DNA of 33,777 bases from Acidimicrobiales bacterium (GCA_036270875.1 DATBBR010000106.1:1-33777); one strand, 5' to 3'. Positions 23,528-31,971 are shown, numbered from the stretch's first letter. Made by a program: numbers and translations. Notes: generated from the sequence alone by a model not told the origin.

Positions 23528-25815
23528 GCCTCGCCCGACTCCTCGCGGAGCGTGTGCGCTGCTTCCACCATGTTGCGGAGGCTGGCCCGGGTCTCGTCCC
23601 ATCCCCTCGTCTTCAGACCGCAGTCCGGGTTGACCCACAGCCGCTCGGCCCCGAGACGCTTGACGGCGGCTCGGATCTCATCGGCCATCTCCCCCGCCGA
23701 GGGCACGCGAGGCGAGTGGATGTCCCACACGCCGGGGCCCACCTCGCGGGCGTAGCCGTGACCGCGCAGGTCGTCGAGCAACCGCATCCCCGCCCGAGCG
23801 CACCACAGAAGGGCCACGTCGGCATCCAGCTCGTCGATGGCCTCCACGATGTCGCCGAACTCCGAGTAGCAGACGTGGGTCTGGAGAAGGGTGTCGTCGC
23901 TCGCTCCCGAAGTGGCCAGGCGAAAGCATTCGACGGCCCATGCCAGATACTCCGGCCACGCCTCCCGGCGCGCCGGCAGGCCCTCGCGAAGCGCAGCCTC
24001 GTCGACCTGGATCACCCTCACGCCCGCGTCCTCGAGGTCGGCGATCTCGTCCCGCACAGCCAGGGCCAGCTGCCTACAGGTGTCGGCCAGCGGCTGGTCG
24101 TCGCGGACGAACGACCACAGGAGCATCGTCACCGGACCGGTGAGCATCCCCTTGACTGGCCGCTCCGTGAGCGACTGGGCGTAGGCGGTCCACCGCAGCG
24201 TCATGGGACCCGATCGCTTCACGTCGCCGTACAGAATCGGCGGGCGCACGTACCGGCTCCCGTACGACTGGACCCACCCGTTCTCGGTGGAGCTGTAACC
24301 GTCGATCTGCTCGGCGAAGTACTGCACCATGTCGTTGCGCTCCGGCTCGCCGTGCACCAGCACGTCCAGCCCCGCCTCCTCCTGGAACCGGATGACTCCC
24401 TCGATGGCGTCCTGCATCTGTCGTTCGTAGGCCTCGTCGCTCAACTCGCCCCGTCGGTGGGCAGCGCGGGCGCGGCGGACCTCGCGGGTCTGGGGGAACG
24501 ACCCGATCGTCGTCGTGGGGAACGTCGGAAGGCCGAGGATGCGCCGCTGACGCTCACGGCGGCTCGGGTAGTCACCGGCGCGCCGCTCGCTGCCCGTCAG
24601 CGAAGCCAACCGTTCGCGGACTCCCGCGTCGACCGTCCGAGGTGAGGTTCGGCGACTGCGCAGGGCCTCTTCGTTGGCGGCCAGCTCGGTTGCGATCGCC
24701 TCGACCCCGCGATCGAGGCCACGGGCCAGGAGGACCACCTCGCGTACCTTCTGCCGGGCGAAGGCGAGCCACGAGAGAATCTCGGCGTCGAGCCTCGTCT
24801 CGGCCTCGAGGTCGACCGGAACGTGCTGGAGCGAGCACGAGGTCGATACCACGACGTCGCCGGCCCGTTCCTGAAGCCGGCGCATGAGGTCGATGCTGGC
24901 GCCGAGGTCGTTGATCCACACGCCGCGGCCGTCGACGACACCGGCGAACAGCGTCTTGTCGCCGAGGCCACCACGCTCGCCGATGAGCTCGGCGTTGGCC
25001 GCGCCCCGGACGAAGTCGAGGCCGATGCCCTCGACCGGAAGCCCGCTCAGAACCGGGTACGCCCCACCGACGTCGCCGAAATAGGTCTTGACGACGATGC
25101 TCGGTCGCCCACTCACATCTGCCAGCCGGCGGTAGGCGCCCTGCAGCGCCCCGAGCTCGGCCGGCGACCGATCGCCCACGAGCACCGGCTCGTCCAGCTG
25201 GACCCACCGGGCGCCCTGGGCGCCGAGGCGAGCGAGAACCTGCCCGTACACCTCGACCAGCCGTTCGACCAGGGCCAGCCGATCGAGCTCACCGCCACCC
25301 GGAGATCTGGCCAGCACCGCCATGGTGAGCGGCCCGACGAGCACGGGCACCGTGTCGATGCCGAGGGCGACGGCCTCTCCGTGCTCGTCGAACGGCTTGC
25401 TGCTCGACAGTCCGATCTCGGTGTCGGTGGACAGCTCCGGGACGATGTAGTGGTAGTTCGAGTCGAACCACTTCGTCATCTCCGTGGCGATGGCGTCGAC
25501 GCCCGCCGACTGCCGGCCACGGGCCATGGCGAAGTAGGTGTCGAGCTCCACGGCGCCTGCGGTGCGGCCGTAGCGGGGCGGCACCGCACCGACGAGGGCG
25601 ATGGTGTCGAGGACCTGGTCGTAGAGCGAGAAGTCGTTCGAGGGAACCAGGTCGACGCCGGCGTCCCGCATGAAGAGCCAGTTGCGGCGCCGGATGTCCT
25701 GGGCCACCCGGCGCAGCTCATCCTCGCTCACCTCGCCGTTCCAGTAGCGCTCGGTGGCCACCTTCAGCTCGCGGTGGTCCCCGATGCGGGGGAACCCGGA
25801 GACGTTGGAGAGCAT
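23524..25815 (-). CDS. metE: cobalamin-independent methionine synthase, zinc site altered
   Basis: A 763-residue enzyme that transfers a methyl group from 5-methyl-tetrahydropteroyltri-glutamate to homocysteine. The N-terminal barrel begins [20 protein letters not shown]. The catalytic barrel includes [62 protein letters not shown] (zinc His and Cys) and [13 protein letters not shown] (zinc Cys). The expected glutamate ligand (Glu665 in E. coli, within ITIETSRSDM) is Trp671 here, in [10 protein letters not shown], with a Cys next to it. Neither other frame at this spot supplies the glutamate. All other landmarks are intact. ATG at 25815, 9 nt behind a TAGGGT box. No cobalamin riboswitch fits in the 45-bp upstream gap. 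Confidence 0.93.
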   Translation of the reverse strand: MLSNVSGFPRIGDHRELKVATERYWNGEVSEDELRRVAQDIRRRNWLFMRDAGVDLVPSNDFSLYDQVLDTIALVGAVPPRYGRTAGAVELDTYFAMARGRQSAGVDAIATEMTKWFDSNYHYIVPELSTDTEIGLSSSKPFDEHGEAVALGIDTVPVLVGPLTMAVLARSPGGGELDRLALVERLVEVYGQVLARLGAQGARWVQLDEPVLVGDRSPAELGALQGAYRRLADVSGRPSIVVKTYFGDVGGAYPVLSGLPVEGIGLDFVRGAANAELIGERGGLGDKTLFAGVVDGRGVWINDLGASIDLMRRLQERAGDVVVSTSCSLQHVPVDLEAETRLDAEILSWLAFARQKVREVVLLARGLDRGVEAIATELAANEEALRSRRTSPRTVDAGVRERLASLTGSERRAGDYPSRRERQRRILGLPTFPTTTIGSFPQTREVRRARAAHRRGELSDEAYERQMQDAIEGVIRFQEEAGLDVLVHGEPERNDMVQYFAEQIDGYSSTENGWVQSYGSRYVRPPILYGDVKRSGPMTLRWTAYAQSLTERPVKGMLTGPVTMLLWSFVRDDQPLADTCRQLALAVRDEIADLEDAGVRVIQVDEAALREGLPARREAWPEYLAWAVECFRLATSGASDDTLLQTHVCYSEFGDIVEAIDELDADVALLWCARAGMRLLDDLRGHGYAREVGPGVWDIHSPRVPSAGEMADEIRAAVKRLGAERLWVNPDCGLKTRGWDETRASLRNMVEAAHTLREESGEA

Positions 25816-25824
25816 TACCGGCTC

Positions 25825-25851
25825 ACCCTACCGGCGCGGGTCCGATACGGT
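25825..25851. promoter_or_regulatory. divergent -10 boxes between metE and the liv fusion
   Basis: TAGGGT (minus strand, 25830-25825) ends 9 nt before the metE ATG and TACGGT (plus strand, 25846-25851) ends 9 nt before the transporter ATG. The symmetric boxes are 15 bp apart in a 45-bp gap, so the two promoters would compete for polymerase. Confidence 0.45.
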
Positions 25852-25860
25852 GACCGGCGC

Positions 25861-28800
25861 ATGTCACGCACCGGCGATCCGGGGCTGACCTGGCGGCCAC
25901 CGGCCGTTCTGGACCACCCCGCTGTCCGGGCGGGGGCGTCGACCGTCGGCGCCGCGCTCGTCCTGGTGGCGGTCTTTCACTTCCTGCTCCCTCGTCAGGT
26001 GCCCTACGGGATCCTGCTCTACGGACTCGTGACGGGGTCGACGTACAGCCTGATCGCCATCGGCCTGATCCTCGTCTACCGGGCCAACCGGATCATCAAC
26101 TTCGCCCTGGCCGAGATCGGTGTGTTCGGCGCCGTGCTGTTCGAGAACCTCATCAGGGCGTCGGGTTGGCCGTGGGCGGCGGCGCTGGTGGTGGGGGTCC
26201 TCACCGCCGCTGCGGCCGGGCTGGTCCTCGAGCTGGGTCTCGCACGGCGCTTCTTCACCTCGTCGCGACTCGTGCTGAGCGTGGCGACGATCGGCATGGC
26301 CCAGCTCCTCGCCTTCGGCGAGTACGCCGTAGGGCAGGCGTTCGCCGGAAGTCCCGCATCGGCGGGGCTGCGGACGCCGCTCTCCGACCTGCACTTCCGG
26401 GTCACCGGTGTGGTGTTCGACGGCAACACCGTGCTGCTGATTGCCGCCGTTCCCTTCGTGGCCGTTGCCCTCGGGGCGTTCCTTCGTCGAACCGACCTGG
26501 GCGTCGCCACGCGAGCCTCGGCCGAGAACACCGAGCGGGCAGCGCTGCTCGGTATCCCCGTGCGCCGGCTCGCCACGCTGGCGTGGGTCCTGGCCGCGCT
26601 CCTCGCCGGGCTGGCCACGGTGCTGCGCTCACCCGTGGTGGGCATCGTCTCCGGCAGCACCCTGCAAGGGCCGACCCTCTTGCTGCGGGCGCTGACCGTA
26701 GCCGTCCTGGCCCGCTTCGAGGACGTCCGCGTCGCCATCGTGGCCGGACTTGCGGTCGGCGCCATCGAGCAGGGCCTGTACTACGCCTACGGCGGGTCCA
26801 CCGTCTCCGACGTGGTGTTCGTGGGCCTCATCATCGCGGCGCTGCTCCTGCAGGGCCGCCGGCGCGAGCGGTCGGAACATTCCCAGGCGACCAGCTGGGA
26901 GGCGATCGACAACGTGCGCCCCCTGGCCACCTGGCAGCGCCGGCTGCCCGCGGTGCGATGGGGGCGGCTCGCCGTATGGGCGGCGGTGGCCGCGGTCGTG
27001 GTGACCGTGCCAACAGCCCTGACCCCGAGCCGCGTGTTTCTCGCTTCCGATGTGCTCGTGTTCGCCATGGTGGCGGTGTCGTTGGTCGTGGTCACGGGCT
27101 GGAGCGGCCACATCAGCCTCGGCCAGTTCGGTCTGGTCGCCATCGGGGCGGCCGTGGCAGCCCGGCTCAGCGCCGACCTCCACTGGGACTTCCTGCTGGC
27201 CCTGGTCCTCGGCGGCGGTGCCGGTGCGGTGGTGTCGATGCTGCTCGGCGCGGCGGCGTTCCGGATCAGGGGCTTCCTGTTCGCCGTCACGAGCCTGGGC
27301 TTCGCCGTGGCGGTGGGGTCCTTCTTTCTCAACGCCCGGTTCTTCCCCTACCTGCTGCCCACCCATCGGCCCGAGCGACCAGTGCTGTTCGGCCGCTTCG
27401 ACCTCAACGGCGAGCTGGCCTACTTCTACTTCAGCCTCGCCGTGCTGGTCCTGCTCGTCCTCGCTGCCGCGGTGCTCCGCCGCACCCGCACGGGGCGGGT
27501 ACTCATCGCCATGCGGGACAACGACCGGGCCGCCCGCTCGTTCGGGATCAGCCGCGTCAGCAGTCAGCTGATGGCGTTCGCCGTGTCCGGCTTCGTGGCG
27601 GGTGTCGCGGGCGGGGTCCTCGCCGCCCACGATCACGCCGTCTCTGTGTCGGCGTTCTCGCCCGCGGCCAGCATCGCCGTCTTCTCGATGGCGGTCATCG
27701 GAGGCGTCGGCTCGCTCCTCGGAGCCGTGCTCGGTGCCGTGGTCGTGCGAGGGGCCACCCTCTCGCTCACGGCACAGTGGGCGCAGTTGGCCACCGGCCT
27801 GGGGCTGCTGCTCGTGCTCCTCGTGCTCCCTGGTGGCCTCGGCCGCGCCGTGTTCTCGGCACGCGACGCCCTGATCCGCCGTCTCGGGGGAGGACCAGCT
27901 CTTCATCCGCTGCCCGCGTTCGAGCGCGACGAGCCGCCGGAACCTCCTGCCGCCGCGCCAACCGTGACGGCGCCGCCGGCACCGACCAGCGGACGGCCGG
28001 TGCTGGTGTGCCGCAGCCTCGATGCGTCGTTCGGCCCCGTGCAGATCCTCTTCGGCGTCGACCTCGAGGTGGCCGAGGGCGAGATGCTCGCCCTCCTCGG
28101 GACCAACGGCGCGGGCAAGTCCACGCTGCTGCGGACTGTGGCCGGAGCCGTCCCCGTCACCGGCGGTGCGGTCGTCTTCCACGGCGAGGACATCACCCGA
28201 ACCCCCCCTGAGCGCACCTCGGGCATGGGGATCGTCACCGTCCCGGGTGGCCGGGGCACGTTTCCCGGGCTGAGTGTGGCCGAGAACCTGCGCGTCGCCG
28301 GCTGGCTCCATCGGCGCGACCCGGACCACCTCACCCGCAGCCTGGCCCAGGCGCTGGAGCTCTTCCCCGTCTTGGCCGAGCGCCTGTCGCAGACCGCGGG
28401 CACGTTGTCAGGAGGCGAGCAGCAGATGCTCACCCTGGCCCAGGCCCTCATGGCCCGTCCGACGCTGTTGATGATCGACGAGCTGTCCCTGGGTCTGGCG
28501 CCGGCGGTAGTCGAACAGCTCGTCCAGACGCTGCGCCTCATCCACGCCCGAGGTACGACGGTGATCGTGGTGGAGCAGTCGATCAACGTCGCCCTCACGA
28601 TCTGCGACCGGGCCGTCTTCCTCGAGCGGGGTCGGGTCCGGTTCGACGGGCCCACTGCCGCGCTGGTGGAGCGCCCCGACCTGTTGCGGGCGGTGTTCCT
28701 CGACGTGCCGACCGCGAAGGCAGACATCGCCCCGGCCCGCGCGCAAGCGCTGGCCACCTCGTCCGTGGGCGACGTCGCGCTAGAGGGCCGGGCCCTCTCG

Positions 28801-29613
28801 AAGAACTACGGCGGTATACGGGCCGTCGGCGACCTGAGCCTGGCCGTGCACGACGCCGAGATCCTCGGCCTCATCGGTCCCAACGGCGCCGGAAAGACCA
28901 CCGTGTTCGATCTGTTGAGCGGGTTCACCCCACCCGACAGCGGAAGGGTGCTGATGGGCGGGGTGGACATCACCAGCTGGAGCCCCGAGCGACGAGCTCG
29001 GGAAGGCATGGGCCGCTCGTTCCAATCGGCCCGGTTGTTCCCAGCCCTCACCGTGCGCGAGACGGTGGCCGTGGCGTCCGACCGTCACCTCGACGTTCGT
29101 GATCCATTGTCGAGCGTCCTCGCGCTGCCCGTGGCCCGGGACGCCGAACGGGCTATGTGGTCGCGAGTCGACGAGCTGCTCGAGCTCACCGGGCTGGTCG
29201 CCTTCGCCGACTCGCTCCTCTCGGAGCTGTCGACCGGCACCCGACGCATCGTCGACATCGCCTGCGGCCTGGCCGCGGGACCTCGCGTGCTGCTTCTCGA
29301 CGAGCCGGCGACGGGCATCTCCCTCCACGAGACCGAGCGCTTGGGACCGCTCCTCCGCTGGCTGCGCGACACCACCGGGACGGCGCTGCTCCTGGTGGAG
29401 CACGAGCTCGGCCTGGTGTCGGAGGTCGCCGACCGCCTCGTCGCCATGGAGGCCGGCTCCGTCGTCGCCTCTGGTCCCCCGGCGGAGGTCGTCGCCCACC
29501 CGCGCGTCGTCGCGTCCTATCTCGGCACCGAGCGCTCCGTCGACACCACTCCGGAGTCGGCGGCTCGGTCACTACTCGGCTCGACCGACCCGCACATCAG
29601 GGGCGACGAGTGA
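25861..29613 (+). CDS. four-domain Liv-type ABC transporter (LivH-LivM-LivF-LivG in one chain)
   Basis: A 1250-residue protein joining all membrane and ATPase parts of a branched-chain-amino-acid-type importer. Residues about 25-330 are a LivH-like permease (GLVTGSTYSLIAIGLILVYR). About 365-680 are a LivM-like permease (GWSGHISLGQFGLVAIGA). About 715-945 are a LivF-like ATPase (Walker A GTNGAGKST at about 747, LSGGEQQM at about 849, LLMIDELSLGLAP). About 965-1235 are a LivG-like ATPase (GPNGAGKTT at about 1006, signature LSTGTRR at about 1123, LLLLDEPATG). Normally these are four genes. One chain per transporter gives fixed stoichiometry. The ATG at 25861 is chosen because everything upstream in this frame is antisense to metE. 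The substrate-binding protein gene overlaps its stop by 4 bp. Substrate unknown. Confidence 0.93.
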   Translation: MSRTGDPGLTWRPPAVLDHPAVRAGASTVGAALVLVAVFHFLLPRQVPYGILLYGLVTGSTYSLIAIGLILVYRANRIINFALAEIGVFGAVLFENLIRASGWPWAAALVVGVLTAAAAGLVLELGLARRFFTSSRLVLSVATIGMAQLLAFGEYAVGQAFAGSPASAGLRTPLSDLHFRVTGVVFDGNTVLLIAAVPFVAVALGAFLRRTDLGVATRASAENTERAALLGIPVRRLATLAWVLAALLAGLATVLRSPVVGIVSGSTLQGPTLLLRALTVAVLARFEDVRVAIVAGLAVGAIEQGLYYAYGGSTVSDVVFVGLIIAALLLQGRRRERSEHSQATSWEAIDNVRPLATWQRRLPAVRWGRLAVWAAVAAVVVTVPTALTPSRVFLASDVLVFAMVAVSLVVVTGWSGHISLGQFGLVAIGAAVAARLSADLHWDFLLALVLGGGAGAVVSMLLGAAAFRIRGFLFAVTSLGFAVAVGSFFLNARFFPYLLPTHRPERPVLFGRFDLNGELAYFYFSLAVLVLLVLAAAVLRRTRTGRVLIAMRDNDRAARSFGISRVSSQLMAFAVSGFVAGVAGGVLAAHDHAVSVSAFSPAASIAVFSMAVIGGVGSLLGAVLGAVVVRGATLSLTAQWAQLATGLGLLLVLLVLPGGLGRAVFSARDALIRRLGGGPALHPLPAFERDEPPEPPAAAPTVTAPPAPTSGRPVLVCRSLDASFGPVQILFGVDLEVAEGEMLALLGTNGAGKSTLLRTVAGAVPVTGGAVVFHGEDITRTPPERTSGMGIVTVPGGRGTFPGLSVAENLRVAGWLHRRDPDHLTRSLAQALELFPVLAERLSQTAGTLSGGEQQMLTLAQALMARPTLLMIDELSLGLAPAVVEQLVQTLRLIHARGTTVIVVEQSINVALTICDRAVFLERGRVRFDGPTAALVERPDLLRAVFLDVPTAKADIAPARAQALATSSVGDVALEGRALSKNYGGIRAVGDLSLAVHDAEILGLIGPNGAGKTTVFDLLSGFTPPDSGRVLMGGVDITSWSPERRAREGMGRSFQSARLFPALTVRETVAVASDRHLDVRDPLSSVLALPVARDAERAMWSRVDELLELTGLVAFADSLLSELSTGTRRIVDIACGLAAGPRVLLLDEPATGISLHETERLGPLLRWLRDTTGTALLLVEHELGLVSEVADRLVAMEAGSVVASGPPAEVVAHPRVVASYLGTERSVDTTPESAARSLLGSTDPHIRGDE

Positions 29614-31241
29614 GCACCCCGGCGCCGCGGTCAACAGGCTGGCTGCTCCGCCGGTATGGGCCTTTCGTGGCCATTGCGTTGGCCCTGGCGCTGGTGATCG
29701 GGCTGGCCCCCACGACCACCCCCTCGCGAACCAGCGTGTTCTCGGGCTACAACCCGGGCTCACCCGGGAGCCAACCTGGGGCGGGTCCGTCCCCCTCGGC
29801 CGTCGCCGGCGCGCCGGTCGACTGCTCCCGACAGTCACTCCTCGGGGCCAGCGCGGGTTGCAAACCGGGATGGAGCGGAGCCAACAACGGCGGGGCCACG
29901 TACAAAGGCGTCAGCCCCTCGAGTGTGAACCTCGTCTTCTACCAGGCCCCGTCGAGCCAGCAGCTCAACTCCATCACCCAAGCCGCCGGCCAGACCTCGT
30001 CGCAGTCCCTCGAGGACCACACCATCAACGTGTACGCCGAGTTCTTCAGCCGCTACTACCAGACCTATGGGCGTCACGTGAACGTCGAGATCTTCAACTC
30101 CCAGGCCCAGCTCGGCGACTCCGCCGGGGCTCGAGCCGACGCGGTGGCGACTGATCAGCAGTACCACGCCTTCGTTGGCGTGGGCAGCTCCGATGTCGGC
30201 GGCACGAGTGACACCTACCTGGACGAGACCTCCCGGCGGGGCATCGTCAACATCGCCGGCAACGCCCTGCCGCAGAGCTTCTACGCCGCCCACGCGCCAT
30301 TCGTGTTCGGCATGCTCCCCAGCACCGACACGTCCGACGCCATGGTGGCCGAGTACATCGCCAAACGCCTAGGGACCCACAGCCGGGCCCGGTTTGGCGG
30401 GGCCGACAGCAACCCTCCGGTCAACGGGCAGCCCCGCCGCTACGGGATCCTGTACCCGACCACCAATCTCGACGGCACCCCCAGCATCTACTCCCGTGTG
30501 GGCGACGACCTCAGCAGCCGCCTGGCCAAGGAGGGGATCCCGACAGCGACCAAGATCGGCTACGCCCTCGATGTCAACACCGCCGAGACCCAGGCGATCA
30601 ACGCGGTGCAGCAGATGAAGGCGGCCAAGGTCACCACGGTCGTCTGCCTGTGTGATCCGTTCTCGCCGATCTTCGGAACGAAGGCAGCGACCGAGCAGGG
30701 GTACTTCCCCGAGTGGCTCCAGACGGGCTACCTGCTGGGCGACAGCGACTTCTTCGCCCGCCAGTACGACCCCCGGCAGTGGGCGCACGACTTCGGCGTC
30801 AGCAGCCTGCCCGTCGCCCAGGCGCCCCAGGCGAGCCAGTGGTGGAAGGCGTACAAATCGATCGACCCCACCACCGACCCCCCGCTCGATGCGCCTCTGG
30901 ACTTCTACAGCCTGCTGCTCGCCTTCTCCGGCCTGGAGGGGGCGGGCCCCAGGCTCGATCCCCGCACCTTCGCCGACGGGATGTTCCGGATCCGTCTCCT
31001 CTCCAACTCGCCCTATGTGCCCAGCTTCTTCTACCGGACGACGGACTACGGGGGCATCAAGGACGCCCAGGAGGTGTGGTGGGATCCCAAGGCCGTGGCG
31101 CCCGATGGCCAGCCCGGGCACTACCAGTCCGTCGACGGAGGTCACCGCTACCTCCTCGGGCAGTGGCCGGCCACGCCCACCGCCGTGTTCGACCCCCGTT
31201 GCCTTCCCCTGGGCAGCTGCGCGGCGCCCAACGCACCCTGA
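29610..31241 (+). CDS. Liv-type ABC transporter substrate-binding protein
   Basis: A 543-residue extracytoplasmic binding protein for the fused transporter. An N-terminal hydrophobic segment (about 14-34, YGPFVAIALALALVIGLAP) is a signal or membrane anchor; there is no lipobox Cys, unlike most Gram-positive binding proteins. A Ser/Pro/Gly linker follows. The body has periplasmic-binding type I features: VNVYAEFFSRYYQTYGRHV, NAVQQMKAAKVTTVVCLCDP and YSLLLAFSGLEGAGPRLDP. The GTG overlaps the transporter stop as GTGA, so translation is coupled. The length exceeds the usual 380-420 residues, suggesting insertions. Ligand unknown. It is convergent with the winged-helix gene, 8 bp apart. Confidence 0.88.
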   Translation: MSTPAPRSTGWLLRRYGPFVAIALALALVIGLAPTTTPSRTSVFSGYNPGSPGSQPGAGPSPSAVAGAPVDCSRQSLLGASAGCKPGWSGANNGGATYKGVSPSSVNLVFYQAPSSQQLNSITQAAGQTSSQSLEDHTINVYAEFFSRYYQTYGRHVNVEIFNSQAQLGDSAGARADAVATDQQYHAFVGVGSSDVGGTSDTYLDETSRRGIVNIAGNALPQSFYAAHAPFVFGMLPSTDTSDAMVAEYIAKRLGTHSRARFGGADSNPPVNGQPRRYGILYPTTNLDGTPSIYSRVGDDLSSRLAKEGIPTATKIGYALDVNTAETQAINAVQQMKAAKVTTVVCLCDPFSPIFGTKAATEQGYFPEWLQTGYLLGDSDFFARQYDPRQWAHDFGVSSLPVAQAPQASQWWKAYKSIDPTTDPPLDAPLDFYSLLLAFSGLEGAGPRLDPRTFADGMFRIRLLSNSPYVPSFFYRTTDYGGIKDAQEVWWDPKAVAPDGQPGHYQSVDGGHRYLLGQWPATPTAVFDPRCLPLGSCAAPNAP

Positions 31242-31249
31242 GGGCCAAC

Positions 31250-31561
31250 TCAAGCCGCCCCCCGCCCGTAGCGCGTCATGACCCGCCACTCCGTCGTCCT
31301 CGCGAGTCGGCCGGCCCGATACGTCCCGCGACTGACGCGCGCGACCCGACCCCGCCCGTGCTCGTACGCGAGCGCGTCGGCGAGGGCCTTGCGGGGATCG
31401 GAACCGAGGACCCGCCAACCCCTGACCTCGATGCCCGTGAGAACCTCTGCCACCGTCAGCGGCCTGCCGGCGAGCACGAGCACGGCCATCGCCGCCTGCC
31501 GGAGGTTATGGCCGCGAAGGTCTCTCGACCCCGCCTGCCAGTAGGGCACCGAGCTCAGCAT
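31250..31561 (-). CDS. winged-helix (HARE-HTH-like) protein
   Basis: A 103-residue basic protein. The middle (LRQAAMAVLVLAGRPLTVAE, VLTGIEVRGWRVL, DPRKALADALAYE, GRVARVSRGTYRAG) follows the HARE-HTH/winged-helix pattern found in restriction enzymes, RNA polymerase delta subunit and chromatin factors, which bind DNA or proteins. The ATG at 31561 is preferred because TACGGT lies 6 nt upstream. The frame continues open to 31978, but that part only translates the palindromic repeats. It is divergent from the HAD gene across those repeats, making it a candidate to bind them (inference). Confidence 0.65.
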   Translation of the reverse strand: MLSSVPYWQAGSRDLRGHNLRQAAMAVLVLAGRPLTVAEVLTGIEVRGWRVLGSDPRKALADALAYEHGRGRVARVSRGTYRAGRLARTTEWRVMTRYGRGAA

Positions 31562-31567
31562 GTGCCG

Positions 31568-31573
31568 ACCGTA
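31568..31573 (-). promoter_or_regulatory. -10 box (TACGGT) of leaderless winged-helix gene
   Basis: On the minus strand TACGGT ends 6 nt before the ATG at 31561, with no ribosome-binding site between. Repeat unit 1 begins 43 bp upstream of this box. Confidence 0.5.
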
Positions 31574-31616
31574 TCGCCGGGGTGTATCGGTTGGTCTCCT
31601 CGCGCACACTCCTCCC

Positions 31617-31674
31617 GTTCCACCTTTGGTCGATAGCAGCTCCGTGCTGCCCGCTTGTCGACGCCATGTGGAAC
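31617..31674. repeat. palindromic repeat unit 1 (58 bp)
   Basis: Outer arms GTTCCAC and GTGGAAC are exact inverses. After 5 nt on each side come inner arms GTCGATAG and TTGTCGAC (imperfect). The spacer is 18 nt, 12 shorter than in units 2 and 3. A short motif, GTCCGCACCTGCGG, follows 7 bp after the unit. Confidence 0.85.
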
Positions 31675-31731
31675 AACTGCGTCCGCACCTGCGGTGCCGG
31701 CCCGGTTGGCCGGTCCTTCCGCCGTCCTCGT

Positions 31732-31801
31732 ATTCCACATCTGGTCGAAAGGGGCGTCGCGTACCACCAGCAACCCGCCCTCTTTCGACGTGTTGTGGAA
31801 C
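31732..31801. repeat. palindromic repeat unit 2 (70 bp)
   Basis: Outer arms ATTCCAC and GTGGAAC (one mismatch), 5-nt interruptions, perfect inner arms GTCGAAAG and CTTTCGAC and a 30-nt spacer. The stem extends into the spacer with GGGCG (31752-31756) paired to CGCCC (31776-31780). GTCCGCCGCCTGCGG, similar to the motif after unit 1, follows 17 bp downstream. Confidence 0.9.
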
Positions 31802-31870
31802 ACGAGCGTGGACCCGCGTCCGCCGCCTGCGGGGATGCACAAGAGTTAGCCCGACCTTCCACGTCGGCTC

Positions 31871-31940
31871 GTTCCATATGTGGTCGAAAGCAGCGCCTCG
31901 CAGGGCCAGCGACGCGCCCCCTTTCGACGAGAGGTGGAAC
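31871..31940. repeat. palindromic repeat unit 3 (70 bp)
   Basis: Outer arms GTTCCAT and GTGGAAC (one mismatch), 5-nt interruptions, perfect inner arms GTCGAAAG and CTTTCGAC, 30-nt spacer: the same dimensions as unit 2. The right outer arm covers the expected -35 position of the HAD-gene promoter. Confidence 0.9.
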
Positions 31941-31959
31941 GGATGCAACTCCCCGCCGC

Positions 31960-31965
31960 TAGGGT
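31960..31965 (+). promoter_or_regulatory. -10 box (TAGGGT) of leaderless HAD gene
   Basis: TAGGGT ends 6 nt before the GTG at 31972. The position of the -35 box is occupied by the end of repeat unit 3 and has no TTGACA-like sequence. Confidence 0.5.
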
Positions 31966-31971
31966 GCCGGC

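Noticed and set aside
21875-23638. A 587-codon minus-strand frame opposite the MenJ-like reductase
   Set aside because: Low-complexity Gly/Arg/Pro composition, with no motif, and opposite a clear flavoprotein.
24823-25860. An upstream extension of the ABC transporter fusion by 346 codons
   Set aside because: It is the antisense of metE, with no family pattern. The permease begins after the ATG at 25861.
26629-28329. A 566-codon minus-strand frame opposite the ABC fusion
   Set aside because: Antisense shadow with His/Glu/Arg-rich composition; the plus strand is clearly coding.
29157-29609. An earlier start for the substrate-binding protein
   Set aside because: This part lies within the LivG-like ATPase in another frame and is Arg/Ala-rich. 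The GTG at 29610 directly precedes the membrane anchor.
31617-31940. The three repeats as a CRISPR array
   Set aside because: The units are long palindromes with conserved arms and variable centres, unevenly spaced; there are only three and no cas genes.
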